Of a stretch of DNA of 64,000 nucleotides, positions 51,192 to 60,081 are shown piece after piece (the stretch's first letter is position 1; each line of letters begins with the position of its first letter). This DNA is from Sulfurimicrobium sp031426915. Its GTDB lineage: Bacteria; Pseudomonadota; Gammaproteobacteria; Burkholderiales; Sulfuricellaceae. The stretch covers positions 124,001 through 188,000 of the forward strand of contig JASJPB010000013.1 of assembly GCA_031426915.1 (NCBI GenBank). The letters are read 5' to 3'. The notes under the pieces were generated by a model. The model was given only the letters and a program-made list of their open reading frames with translations, had not been told where the DNA came from and ran no database searches. The position numbers and the translations under genes are program-made.

Positions 51192-51987
51192 TCCCGGCAA
51201 CGCCATCGGCGTATTCGATTCCGGCGTCGGCGGCCTTACCGTGGTGCGCGCGCTGATGGAGCGCCTGCCGTTCGAAAACATCATCTATTTCGGCGACACC
51301 GCGCGCGTGCCCTATGGCGTGAAATCGGTGGAAACCATTTCTCACTACACGCGGGAAATCGCCCAGTTCCTGCTGCAAAAAGAGGTCAAGCTGCTCATCA
51401 TCGCCTGCAACACCATGGCCTCGGTGGCATCCCAGGTGGTAAAGGACCTCTCCCCGGTACCGGTGCTGGACGTAATCGATGCCGGAGCGCTGGGTGCCAT
51501 TGCCGCCACCAGTCGCAGGAAAGTGGGCGTCATCGGCACCCCCACCACCATCAACAGCAACGCCTACGCCCGCGCCATCCACCAGTATGAACCTGACGTG
51601 CGCATTTTTTCCCAGGCCTGCCCGCTGTTCGTACCGCTGGTGGAGGAAGGCTGGCTCGATCACCCGGTCACGCGCCTGACCGCCCAGGAATATCTCAGGC
51701 CGGTGCTGGCCGAGGGCGTGGACACGCTGGTGCTGGGCTGCACCCACTATCCGCTGCTCAAGCCTTTGTTGCAGGAAGTGGCGGGGAACAGCGTGAAACT
51801 GGTGGATTCGGCCGAAGCCATGGCGGAGGAAACCGCCGCGCTGCTGGGCGATCTCAAACTGGCAAACCCGCAACGCGGACAAGCGGAATACCAGTTTTAT
51901 GTCACGGATGTGCCGCTGCGCTTCCAGACCATCGGCGAACGCTTTCTCGGGCGCACGCTATCCAATGTACATGTCGTAAAGTGGTAA
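51181..51987 (+). CDS. murI: Glutamate racemase
   Basis: A 268-residue enzyme that supplies D-glutamate for peptidoglycan. The two catalytic cysteines are in IIACNTMAS and LGCTHYPLL, with the N-terminal GVFDSGVGGLTVVRAL and GDTARVPYG loops. The start is GTG 51181, within the end of the epimerase gene; no better ATG precedes the GVFDSGVGG motif. Length is normal. Confidence 0.96.
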   Translation: MQNNPGNAIGVFDSGVGGLTVVRALMERLPFENIIYFGDTARVPYGVKSVETISHYTREIAQFLLQKEVKLLIIACNTMASVASQVVKDLSPVPVLDVIDAGALGAIAATSRRKVGVIGTPTTINSNAYARAIHQYEPDVRIFSQACPLFVPLVEEGWLDHPVTRLTAQEYLRPVLAEGVDTLVLGCTHYPLLKPLLQEVAGNSVKLVDSAEAMAEETAALLGDLKLANPQRGQAEYQFYVTDVPLRFQTIGERFLGRTLSNVHVVKW

Positions 51988-52000
51988 TGGAGTATTAACA

Positions 52001-52246
52001 ATGGCCAGAATTCTTTATTTCTCGACGCTCGCCGAGCGGGTCGGCAAGACGGCGGAAGATCTCAAACTCCCGCCCAGCGTGCAGGATCTGCGCGGTTTGC
52101 TCAAGCTGCTGCGCATGCGCGGCGAAGAATGGCCGGTGTACCTGGTGGATGACAAGATCCAGGCCACGTTGAACAAGAATTTCGTCGAACTGGATGCCAT
52201 AATCAGCGATCAGGATGAGATCGGCCTGATGTTGAGCCGGCGTTAA
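52001..52246 (+). CDS. MoaD/ThiS-like ubiquitin-fold protein lacking the GG tail
   Basis: An 81-residue beta-grasp protein (ARILYFSTLAERVGKTAEDL ... LRGLLKLLRMRGEEW). It resembles MoaD, the small subunit of molybdopterin synthase, but the C-terminus is MLSRR rather than the Gly-Gly needed for thiocarboxylate formation. It therefore cannot act as a standard sulfur carrier unless processed. It lies just after murI. Confidence 0.75.
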   Translation: MARILYFSTLAERVGKTAEDLKLPPSVQDLRGLLKLLRMRGEEWPVYLVDDKIQATLNKNFVELDAIISDQDEIGLMLSRR

Positions 52247-52252
52247 TGCACG

Positions 52253-52285
52253 GTAGGGTGGGCAGGCTTTATCTGCCCACCCTAC
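52253..52285. repeat. REP-like palindrome between moaD-like and fxsA genes
   Basis: GTAGGGTGGGCAG (52253-52265) and its complement CTGCCCACCCTAC (52273-52285) form a perfect 13-bp stem with a 7-base loop between convergent genes. Such GTAGGGTGGGC elements recur in many proteobacterial intergenic spaces; here it may also end transcription from both sides. Confidence 0.75.
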
Positions 52286-52683
52286 TTCAGGCGTCTGTCC
52301 TCTTCCCGCTGCCACTCGCCCTCGATGATGCTATCTTCAGGAGCGGGATTATTGCTGCGGGCCGCTTTGGGACGTGGCAACAACAGCAGCGCAAGCGCCA
52401 CGACATCGCTCACCACGCCGGGGAAAATCAGCAGCACCCCGGCGAACAGGGTACGCAGGCTGTCCAGCATGGCATAGCCGAGCGGCTGGCCAGACTGGAG
52501 CGAGGAAAAGAGACGCCCGAACACGGCCAGCTTTTCTTCCTGGATCAGGGTCCAACCGGCAAACGCGCTCAAAATCAGCCACGGCAGCAGCCACCAGCCG
52601 ATGACGCCGGCCAGCTTCGCCATCACAAAGATTTCCAGCGCCGGGAAACCGAGTAAAATAAACAAAATCAACAAAACACGCAT
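52282..52683 (-). CDS. fxsA: FxsA family membrane protein
   Basis: A 133-residue membrane protein with about four hydrophobic helices and the FxsA pattern (LLILFILLGFPALEIFVMAKL, WTLIQEEKLAVFGRLFSSLQ, GVLLIFPGVVSDVVALALLL). FxsA affects phage exclusion in Escherichia coli; the cell role is unclear. Its ATG and the cutA ATG are back to back (CATATG), so each gene's control region lies in the other's coding sequence. Confidence 0.92.
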   Translation of the reverse strand: MRVLLILFILLGFPALEIFVMAKLAGVIGWWLLPWLILSAFAGWTLIQEEKLAVFGRLFSSLQSGQPLGYAMLDSLRTLFAGVLLIFPGVVSDVVALALLLLPRPKAARSNNPAPEDSIIEGEWQREEDRRLK

Positions 52684-53004
52684 ATGGAACCTATTCTAGT
52701 CATTACCAATTTGCCGGACCAGGACAGTGCCCGCCGCGTGGGGGAAGCCTTGATCACCGGGCGCCTGGCGGCCTGCGTCAACATACTGGCGCCTTGCACC
52801 TCGATATACCGTTGGCGGGGCCAGGTCGAAACCGCACAGGAAATTCCGCTCCTGATTAAAACACTGGACAGCCATTACGGCAAGGTTGAAGCCACGATCC
52901 GCCAGCACCACCCTTATGAACTTCCCGAAATCATCGCAGTCCCAATCAGCGCCGGTCTTCCCGAATACCTGGCCTGGATCAACAGCGAAACCGAACAAGG
53001 ATAA
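52684..53004 (+). CDS. cutA: Divalent cation tolerance protein CutA
   Basis: A 106-residue trimeric protein. Family features are ILVITNLPDQDSARRVGEAL, the ACVNILAPCTSIYRWRGQVE core and the end HPYELPEIIAVPISAGLPEYL. It is tied to copper tolerance in some bacteria. Just downstream, six bases on, begins dsbD, the usual cutA-dsbD order. There is no clear ribosome site because the start abuts the divergent fxsA start. Confidence 0.95.
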   Translation: MEPILVITNLPDQDSARRVGEALITGRLAACVNILAPCTSIYRWRGQVETAQEIPLLIKTLDSHYGKVEATIRQHHPYELPEIIAVPISAGLPEYLAWINSETEQG

Positions 53005-53010
53005 ACATAC

Positions 53011-55242
53011 ATGATGCGTCTACTCTTCAGCGTCCTTTTCATGCTGCTCGCGCTGCCGGCCCATGCCGAGGAGGGCGACCTGCTGGAACCGGAGCAGGCG
53101 TTCAAGTTTTCCGCCCGGGCGCTGGATGCCAGCACGGTCGAGGTGCGCTACCAGATTGCCAATGGATATTACCTCTATCGGGAAAAATTCAAGTTTGCCC
53201 TTGAACCCGCCAGCGTGACGCCGGGCACGCCCCAATTCCCGCCCGGCAAGGTCAAGCAGGATGAATTCTTCGGCAAGGTGGAAACTTACCGCAACACCAT
53301 CATCATCAAGCTGCCGCTCACCGGAACCGATGGCACGGCGCAGACTGTCACGCTCAAGTCGGTCTCCCAAGGCTGCGCCGATGCCGGGGTGTGTTACCCG
53401 CCGCTCACCCAGAGCGCACAGATCAGCATGCCCGCCGCCAAGCCCGAGCCGGCCGCCTCCGGTGGTCTGGCTGCGCTGGCCAAGCTGGCGGGCCTGGGCG
53501 CCGCCAGGCAGGATGAATTCCTCGAGCCTGACCAGGCCTTCAAGCTGGCGGTGACGGCCAGTGATGCGCAAACCCTGGTAGCCAGCTTCACGCTGGCAGA
53601 GAGCTATTACCTCTACCGCGACAGGATCAAGTTCACGCTCAAGAATCCCGCGGGCGCCAGCATCGCCAAGGTGGAACTGCCCCAGGGCGAAACCAAGAGC
53701 GACCCCAATTTCGGTGAAACCGAGGTTTACCATCACCCCTTCCAGGCCACCATCCAGCTTCAGGGAGCCGCGCAAAAAATTACCTTGCAGGCCAGCTACC
53801 AGGGTTGCAGCGAAAAAGGGGTGTGCTATCCACCGATCGTGAAAACCTTTGATCTGCCCCTGCCGCTCCAGAAAACGACCGAAAGCGCCACGGCCGCGCC
53901 CCCTCAACTTCCTGCCATCGCAACTCCGGCAGCCGATGCAGGCGGCTCGGAATCCTCGCGGATCACCGCCTTGCTCAAGGGCGGCAACTTCTGGCTGGTG
54001 GTGGCGAGCTTCTTCGGCTTCGGCCTGCTACTGGCGCTCACGCCCTGCGTGTTCCCGATGATACCCATCCTTTCCGGCATCATCGTCGGCCAGGGCCATC
54101 ACCTCACCAAGCCGCGCGCCTTCGCCCTATCCCTGGCCTACGTGATGGGCATGGCGATCACCTACGCCGCCGCAGGCGTGGCTGCCGGATTGTCGGGCAC
54201 CCTGCTCACCAATGCGCTGCAGAACCCGGTGGTGCTGGGGGTGTTTGCTCTGACATTCGTGGCCCTGGCCTTTTCCATGTTCGGCTTTTACGAGTTGCAG
54301 ATGCCGAGCTTCATCCAGAGCCGCTTCAACGATGCCAGCAACAAGATGAAAGGCGGCAATGCGACAGGGGTGTTCGCCATGGGCGCGCTCTCGGCAGTCA
54401 TCGTCGGACCCTGTGTCGCCGCGCCACTGGCGGGAGCGCTGGCCTATATCGGCCTCACCCGCGACGTGTGGCTGGGCGGCTGGGCGTTGTTCGCGATGGC
54501 GCTGGGCATGGGCGTGCCGCTGCTGGCGGTAGGCCTTTCCGCCGGGGCCTTGCTGCCGCGCGCCGGTGGCTGGATGGAGGCCGTCAAGTCCTTCTTCGGC
54601 GTACTGCTACTGGGCGTGGCGATCTGGCTGATCTCCCCGGTTATCCCGGCGGTGGCGCACATGCTGCTGTGGGCCGCGCTGCTGATCGTTTCGGCGATTT
54701 ACCTGCATGCTCTCGACCCCCTCCCGCTTCCGGTCAAGGGGTGGTCCAAGTTCTGGAAAGGTGTGGGCGTGGTGGCGCTGATCGCGGGCGTTGCGCTGCT
54801 GGTCGGCGCGCTGTCGGGAGGACGCGACATTCTCCAGCCGCTGGCCGGACTGCGCGGAACGGGAAGCGCGCAGGCGGCGGAAAGCGGCCATGCACGCTTC
54901 GAGAAAATCAAAAGCGTGGCTGAACTGGAACAGCGTCTACAACAAGCCGGCGGCAAGTTCGTCATGCTGGATTTTCTCGCCGACTGGTGCGTGTCGTGCA
55001 AGGAACTGGAGCGCTTCACTTTCAGCGACGCCAGGGTGCAGGCCCGGCTCAAGGACGTGATCCTGTTGCAGGCCGACGTAACGGCAAACAGCGACGACGA
55101 CAAGGCGTTGCTGAAGAAATTCGGCCTGTTTGGCCCGCCGGGAATCATTTTCTTCGATCCAAGCGGCAAGGAAAAAGGCCGCATAATCGGTTATGAGGAT
55201 CCGGTCAAGTTTCTTGCCAGTACCGAGGGCATGCTCAAATGA
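53011..55242 (+). CDS. dsbD: Thiol:disulfide interchange protein DsbD with duplicated N-terminal domain
   Basis: A 743-residue membrane enzyme that moves electrons from cytoplasmic thioredoxin to the periplasm. After the signal peptide there are two nDsbD domains in tandem (about 25-140 and 170-285), each with the Cys pair in a matching motif: GCADAGVCYPP and GCSEKGVCYPP. The eight-helix core has both cysteines (LTPCVFPM and GPCVAAPLAG), and the C-terminal thioredoxin domain has WCVSCKELE. Most DsbD proteins are about 570-600 aa with one nDsbD, so the extra domain explains the length. It overlaps the TlpA-like gene by ATGA. Confidence 0.95.
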   Translation: MMRLLFSVLFMLLALPAHAEEGDLLEPEQAFKFSARALDASTVEVRYQIANGYYLYREKFKFALEPASVTPGTPQFPPGKVKQDEFFGKVETYRNTIIIKLPLTGTDGTAQTVTLKSVSQGCADAGVCYPPLTQSAQISMPAAKPEPAASGGLAALAKLAGLGAARQDEFLEPDQAFKLAVTASDAQTLVASFTLAESYYLYRDRIKFTLKNPAGASIAKVELPQGETKSDPNFGETEVYHHPFQATIQLQGAAQKITLQASYQGCSEKGVCYPPIVKTFDLPLPLQKTTESATAAPPQLPAIATPAADAGGSESSRITALLKGGNFWLVVASFFGFGLLLALTPCVFPMIPILSGIIVGQGHHLTKPRAFALSLAYVMGMAITYAAAGVAAGLSGTLLTNALQNPVVLGVFALTFVALAFSMFGFYELQMPSFIQSRFNDASNKMKGGNATGVFAMGALSAVIVGPCVAAPLAGALAYIGLTRDVWLGGWALFAMALGMGVPLLAVGLSAGALLPRAGGWMEAVKSFFGVLLLGVAIWLISPVIPAVAHMLLWAALLIVSAIYLHALDPLPLPVKGWSKFWKGVGVVALIAGVALLVGALSGGRDILQPLAGLRGTGSAQAAESGHARFEKIKSVAELEQRLQQAGGKFVMLDFLADWCVSCKELERFTFSDARVQARLKDVILLQADVTANSDDDKALLKKFGLFGPPGIIFFDPSGKEKGRIIGYEDPVKFLASTEGMLK

Positions 55243-55769
55243 ATAGCATCAAAATACTTTCCACCTTGCTGCTGGGTACGATGCTTTCAGCCGGGCTGAC
55301 GGCCTGCGCGGACCACAAGGAATCGGCCTCTGCTGCGGCAAGCCAAAGCAATAGCGCCATAATTTTTCGCGCCAGCTTCCCTGATCTGGAAGGAAAGCCC
55401 CAGTCCCTGAGCCAGTGGCAGGGCAAAATTCTGGTGCTCAACTTCTGGGCGCCCTGGTGCCCGCCCTGCCGTGCCGAAATACCCGAATTCATCAAATTGC
55501 AGGAACAATACCGGCAACAGGGCGTGGTGTTTGTCGGCGTGGCGCTGGACCAGAAGGACAAGGTGCAGGCATTCGCCGACGAGATGGGTATCAACTACAC
55601 CATGCTGGTGGGGGAAAACGATGCGGCGGAAGTGGCAAAACTTGCGGGAAACCGCTTGGGCGGCCTGCCCTTTACCGCCATTTTCGCCAAAAATGGCGAC
55701 ATCGTGTCCACTGTTAGCGGTGAACTGAAGCGTGAGCAACTGGAGGCCACCCTCAAACCTCTGTTATAA
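55239..55769 (+). CDS. TlpA/ResA-like thiol-disulfide lipoprotein
   Basis: A 176-residue periplasmic thioredoxin. The signal peptide ends in a lipobox LTAC (Cys about residue 23). The active site is NFWAPWCPPCRAEIP and the cis-Pro loop GGLPFTAIF. It is coupled to dsbD by ATGA, so DsbD probably keeps it reduced, for instance for cytochrome c maturation. Confidence 0.92.
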   Translation: MNSIKILSTLLLGTMLSAGLTACADHKESASAAASQSNSAIIFRASFPDLEGKPQSLSQWQGKILVLNFWAPWCPPCRAEIPEFIKLQEQYRQQGVVFVGVALDQKDKVQAFADEMGINYTMLVGENDAAEVAKLAGNRLGGLPFTAIFAKNGDIVSTVSGELKREQLEATLKPLL

Positions 55770-55896
55770 GGCGGCAGAACAGGGTTTCAGCATCCTTTCA
55801 GAACGGCATTTTCGGTTAATTTGTAGCAAAAACTGGCAATTTGCCCTCATTTACGGCAAACTTGCGTTTATGGAAACCACACCGACAGGTGCCCGG

Positions 55897-56343
55897 ATGC
55901 CCGCAACAAACAGGAAAATACTGGTATTGCACGGCCCCAATCTGAATCTGCTGGGTAGCCGCGAACCCAAACACTATGGGCGCGACAGTTTAGAAGACAT
56001 CAACCAGCGCCTGATCCACCTGGCCCAACATAAAGCCGCCAGCCTGGAAACCTTTCAAAGCAACAGCGAAGCCGAACTGATCGGCCGTATTCATCAGGCG
56101 GGACCGGAAGGGGTGAATTTCATCCTGATCAATCCCGCCGCGTTCACCCATACCAGCGTCGCGCTACGCGATGCCTTGGCGGGAGTGAACATTCCTTTCG
56201 TGGAGATTCATCTCTCCAACGTTTTCGCCCGCGAACCCTTCCGCCATCACTCTTATTTTTCCGATCTCGCCGTGGGCATCATCAGCGGCCTCGGAGCCAA
56301 GGGTTACGAACTGGCTCTGGAATTCGCGCTGGCACAACCATAA
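55897..56343 (+). CDS. aroQ: 3-dehydroquinate dehydratase, type II
   Basis: A 148-residue dodecameric enzyme of the shikimate pathway. It starts PATNRKILVLHGPNLNLLGS with the catalytic Tyr in KHYGRDS and the His in NPAAFTHTSVALRDA. ATG 55897 is preferred (AGGTG upstream); ATG 55870 would add nine residues. It heads the aroQ-accB-accC cluster typical of proteobacteria. Confidence 0.95.
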   Translation: MPATNRKILVLHGPNLNLLGSREPKHYGRDSLEDINQRLIHLAQHKAASLETFQSNSEAELIGRIHQAGPEGVNFILINPAAFTHTSVALRDALAGVNIPFVEIHLSNVFAREPFRHHSYFSDLAVGIISGLGAKGYELALEFALAQP

Positions 56344-56356
56344 GCAAGGACTCATC

Positions 56357-56800
56357 ATGGATCTGCGTAAACTGAAAAAACTGATCGACCTGGTGGAAGA
56401 CTCCGGCATTGCGGAGCTGGAGATTACCGAAGGCGAGGAAAAAGTCCGTATCAGCCGCTACGGACAGGCGCCGCAAATGATGCAATACGCTCCGCAACAG
56501 CACATGATGTCCGCACCGGCTCAGGCCATCCTGCCCGCTGCCGCGGAAGAACCGGCCCAGCCCGACGGCCACGTGGTGAAGTCCCCCATGGTGGGCACTT
56601 TCTACCGCGCCTCTTCGCCCGAAGCCAAGGCGTTCGTCGAGGTTGGCCAGAACGTTACGGCCGGCGAAACCCTGTGCATCATCGAAGCCATGAAACTGCT
56701 CAACGAGATCGAAGCCGACCAGAGCGGCGTGGTCAAGGCCATCCTGGTCGAGAACGGGCAACCGGTCGAATACGGCGAACCCCTGTTCATCATCGGCTAA
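56357..56800 (+). CDS. accB: Biotin carboxyl carrier protein of acetyl-CoA carboxylase
   Basis: A 147-residue carrier with a proline/alanine-rich linker (about residues 38-72) and a biotinyl domain whose biotin-binding Lys is K113 in IIEAMKLLNEIEAD. The N-terminus (DLRKLKKLIDLVEDSGIAEL) is typical. The thumb segment common in bacterial BCCPs is present (SPMVGTFYRASSPEAKAFVE). It lies 13 bases after aroQ and 9 bases before accC, its partner. Confidence 0.97.
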   Translation: MDLRKLKKLIDLVEDSGIAELEITEGEEKVRISRYGQAPQMMQYAPQQHMMSAPAQAILPAAAEEPAQPDGHVVKSPMVGTFYRASSPEAKAFVEVGQNVTAGETLCIIEAMKLLNEIEADQSGVVKAILVENGQPVEYGEPLFIIG

Positions 56801-56809
56801 GGGACGGAT

Positions 56810-58174
56810 ATGCTAGAGAAAGTCCTCATCGCCAATCGTGGCGAAATCGCCCTGCGCATCCAGCGCGCCTGCCGTGAACTCGGCATCAAGACCGTAGCGG
56901 TCCATTCCGAAGCCGACAAGGAAGCCAAATACGTCAAGCTGGCCGACGAGTCGGTGTGCATCGGCCCGGCCTCCTCCACCCTGAGTTACCTCAACATTCC
57001 GGCGGTGATCAGCGCGGCCGAAGTGACCGACTCTACCGCGATTCATCCCGGCTACGGCTTTCTGTCGGAAAACGCGGATTTCGCCGAACGGGTGCAGAAC
57101 AGCGGTTTCATTTTCATCGGCCCGCGTCCCGAGACCATTCGCCTGATGGGCGACAAAGTGTGCGCCAAGGATTCCATGAAGGCGTCCGGCGTGCCTTGCG
57201 TGCCCGGCTCAGACGGTGCGCTGCCGGAGGATGACGACGAGGTCATCAAGATAGCCAGGAAAGTCGGCTACCCGGTCATCATCAAGGCGGCGGGCGGCGG
57301 TGGCGGGCGCGGCATGCGCGTAGTACATACCGAAGCGGCGTTGCTCAACGCGGTCAGCATGACCAAATCAGAGGCCCAGACAGCCTTCGGAAATCCCATG
57401 GTATACATGGAAAAATTCCTCGAAAACCCGCGCCATATCGAGATCCAGGTGCTGGCCGACGAGCATGGCAACGCAATTTTCCTGGGCGAGCGCGATTGCT
57501 CCATGCAGCGCCGCCACCAGAAAGTGCTGGAAGAAGCGCCGGCACCGGGCCTGGAAACCAAGCTGCGCGACAAGATCGGCGAACGCTGCGCCGAAGCCTG
57601 CCGCAAGATCGGCTACCGTGGCGCGGGCACCTTCGAATTCCTGTATGAAAACGGCGAATTTTTCTTCATCGAGATGAATACCCGCGTGCAAGTGGAACAC
57701 CCGGTCACGGAAATGATCACCGGCGTCGACATCGTGCAGGAACAGCTGCGCATCGCCGCGGGCGAGAAACTGCGCTACAAGCAAAAGGATATCCATTATC
57801 GCGGCCATGCCATCGAATGCCGCATCAACGCCGAAGATCCGTTCACCTTCGTGCCCTCGCCGGGTCGCATCACCCAGTATCACGTACCGGGCGGACCAGG
57901 CATCCGGGTGGATTCTCATGTTTACCACAACTACGTGGTGCCGTCGCACTACGATTCCATGATCGGCAAGCTGATCGCCTACGGCGACACTCGCGACCAG
58001 GCGATAGCCCGCATGCGCACCGCGCTGTCGGAAATGGTGGTGGACGGCATCAAGACCAACATCCCGCTGCACCAGGACCTGATGCACGATGCCGCTTTCC
58101 TTCAGGGTGGAGCCAGCATCCACTATTTGGAGCACAAGCTGGCGCTCAGAAAAAAAGAATCCAAAGAATCTTAG
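56810..58174 (+). CDS. accC: Biotin carboxylase subunit of acetyl-CoA carboxylase
   Basis: A 454-residue ATP-grasp enzyme that carboxylates biotin on AccB for fatty acid synthesis. Motifs: EKVLIANRGEIALRIQRACR, the glycine-rich IKAAGGGGGRGMRVV, EFLYENGEFFFIEMNTRVQV, and HPVTEMITGVD. Length is normal. It is co-transcribed with accB. Confidence 0.98.
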   Translation: MLEKVLIANRGEIALRIQRACRELGIKTVAVHSEADKEAKYVKLADESVCIGPASSTLSYLNIPAVISAAEVTDSTAIHPGYGFLSENADFAERVQNSGFIFIGPRPETIRLMGDKVCAKDSMKASGVPCVPGSDGALPEDDDEVIKIARKVGYPVIIKAAGGGGGRGMRVVHTEAALLNAVSMTKSEAQTAFGNPMVYMEKFLENPRHIEIQVLADEHGNAIFLGERDCSMQRRHQKVLEEAPAPGLETKLRDKIGERCAEACRKIGYRGAGTFEFLYENGEFFFIEMNTRVQVEHPVTEMITGVDIVQEQLRIAAGEKLRYKQKDIHYRGHAIECRINAEDPFTFVPSPGRITQYHVPGGPGIRVDSHVYHNYVVPSHYDSMIGKLIAYGDTRDQAIARMRTALSEMVVDGIKTNIPLHQDLMHDAAFLQGGASIHYLEHKLALRKKESKES

Positions 58175-58192
58175 AATAAGGCGGGATCAACC

Positions 58193-59086
58193 ATGGCATG
58201 GCAAGCGCTGAAAATCGCGGCAGACGCCAAAACCGCCGAAAGCCTGAGCGATGCGCTGATGGACTTGGGCGCGCTTTCCGTGTCCATCGAGGACGCACAC
58301 GCAGGGACTGAAAACGAGCAGGAAATTTTCGGTGAGCCGGGCGAACCCCCTGCGGGCGTATGGCAGGATGCGCGCATCAATGCCCTGTTCGAGGCCGATG
58401 CCGACCTGCCCGCCATGGTTGCGGCAGCGGCGCAAGCGGCGGGCCTCGAGGTCGCCCCCACCTTCGAAGTGGAAGCAGTCGAGGAACAGGACTGGGTGCG
58501 ACAGACCCAAGCCCAATTCGCACCCATCCCGATTTCCCCGCGCCTGTGGATCGTGCCGACCTGGCACGAGTCCCCCGACCCCGCCGCCATCAACCTCATC
58601 CTCGACCCGGGACTGGCTTTCGGCACCGGCAGCCATCCCACCACGCGTTTGTGTCTGCAATGGCTGGATCGCAACCTGCGCGGCGGCGAAACGGTGCTCG
58701 ACTACGGCTGCGGTTCCGGCATCCTCGCCATTGCGGCCCTGAAACTCGGCGCCGGGCAAGTGATCGGGGTGGATATCGACCCCCAGGCAATTCAGGCCAG
58801 TCTTTTCAATGCGCAACAGAATCAGGTAGACGCGAAGTTTTATCTGCCCAATGACGCGCCTTCGGTCTGTGTTGATGTGGTCGTCGCCAATATCCTCACC
58901 AACCCCCTGAAAATGCTGGCGCCCATGCTGGCAAACGCGGTTCGGCCCGGCGGCCGGATTGTGCTTTCGGGAATACTCTCCCACCAGGCCGACGCTGTGC
59001 TCGCCGTTTACCGCACCTGGTTCGACATCGAAGTGGCGGACGAATCGGAAGGCTGGTCCTGCCTGTCCGGTATCAGGAAGTCATGA
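58193..59086 (+). CDS. prmA: Ribosomal protein L11 methyltransferase
   Basis: A 297-residue SAM-dependent enzyme that trimethylates L11. An N-terminal substrate-recognition domain precedes a Rossmann fold with motif I VLDYGCGSGILAIAALKLGA and motif GVDIDPQAIQAS; the loop LDPGLAFGTGSHPTTRLCL is diagnostic of PrmA. accC lies 18 bases upstream. It overlaps the zinc-ribbon gene by ATGA. Confidence 0.97.
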   Translation: MAWQALKIAADAKTAESLSDALMDLGALSVSIEDAHAGTENEQEIFGEPGEPPAGVWQDARINALFEADADLPAMVAAAAQAAGLEVAPTFEVEAVEEQDWVRQTQAQFAPIPISPRLWIVPTWHESPDPAAINLILDPGLAFGTGSHPTTRLCLQWLDRNLRGGETVLDYGCGSGILAIAALKLGAGQVIGVDIDPQAIQASLFNAQQNQVDAKFYLPNDAPSVCVDVVVANILTNPLKMLAPMLANAVRPGGRIVLSGILSHQADAVLAVYRTWFDIEVADESEGWSCLSGIRKS

Positions 59087-60069
59087 CCCAGATCACCACC
59101 TGCCCGCAATGCAAAACGCGCTTCCGCGTAACCGCAGAGCAGTTGGCAGCGCGCCGTGGCGATGTGCGTTGCGGGTGCTGTACCCATATTTTCAATGCCT
59201 ATGCAACGCTGGCTGCGGAAACGCCCGAACCGCCACAGGACATCGAAGTCTCTCAGCTCGAGTCGCCTCCTGAAAAAGCGCTCCCGCTCGCTCCCGAGGC
59301 AGAAGAAACAGCGCCGCAAAGCATCCCTGCCGAAGAAACAGAAACCCTGCCGGAAGCGCCTGCTGTTGAAATCCGGGAGGAAATTTCAGCGGAGATCGAA
59401 TCCCTCGCCGAGCCCTGCGCTCCCTCGAAAGAGCCGCAAGTCGAGACAAGCACGGAACCCGAGCCCGAATCCGCGGCGGAAATCCGCGTGGTCCGGGTCC
59501 AGCCCCCGCCGCTGACCATTGAAACCAGGGTTTCCCCCGACAGTCCCAAATACGGCCCGCCTCCCAAGCCCAGGCACGCCTGGCCATGGGTCCTGGCCAG
59601 CCTGCTGCTACTGGCCGGCCTGGCAGGGCAAGGCACCTATTTCCTGCGCGACACCATCGCCGCCAGTTACCCGCCCACCCGGCCCTTGCTGGAACAGGCC
59701 TGCGCACACCTCCAGTGCAGCATCCGCCTGCCGCAGCAACCTGATCTGCTCAGCATCGAGTCTTCCGAACTGCACGCCGACCCCACCCGCGCCAGCATCG
59801 TGGTGCTCACCAGCACCCTGCGCAACCGCGCACCCCATGTCCAGTCTTATCCGACACTGGAGTTAACGCTCACTAATATCAAGGATCAAATGGTGGCGCG
59901 GCGGATATTCACCCCCAGGGAATATGTGCGGCCCAGGGAAAATGTGCAACAGGCCTCTGTCATCGCGCAAGGCATCCCAGCCAAGGGCGACGTGGCGGTC
60001 AAATTATTATTGGATCTGGGCGAGTTAAAAGCAGAGGGATATCGACTCTACCTGTTTTATCCGTCCTGA
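59083..60069 (+). CDS. MJ0042-type zinc-ribbon, DUF3426 membrane protein
   Basis: A 328-residue protein. The N-terminal zinc ribbon is TTCPQCKTRFRVTAEQL followed by DVRCGCCTHIFNA (C-x2-C, C-x2-C). A long acidic, proline-rich stretch (residues 45-150) precedes one membrane helix (AWPWVLASLLLLAGLAGQG), then the DUF3426 domain. Such proteins follow prmA in betaproteobacteria, but their role is unknown. It overlaps prmA by ATGA. Confidence 0.88.
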   Translation: MTQITTCPQCKTRFRVTAEQLAARRGDVRCGCCTHIFNAYATLAAETPEPPQDIEVSQLESPPEKALPLAPEAEETAPQSIPAEETETLPEAPAVEIREEISAEIESLAEPCAPSKEPQVETSTEPEPESAAEIRVVRVQPPPLTIETRVSPDSPKYGPPPKPRHAWPWVLASLLLLAGLAGQGTYFLRDTIAASYPPTRPLLEQACAHLQCSIRLPQQPDLLSIESSELHADPTRASIVVLTSTLRNRAPHVQSYPTLELTLTNIKDQMVARRIFTPREYVRPRENVQQASVIAQGIPAKGDVAVKLLLDLGELKAEGYRLYLFYPS

Positions 60070-60081
60070 CTGGAGAAATAC

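Noticed and set aside
60070..60081. Glycine riboswitch before gcvT
   Set aside because: Only 12 bases separate gcvT from the preceding gene, so there is no space for the aptamer there.
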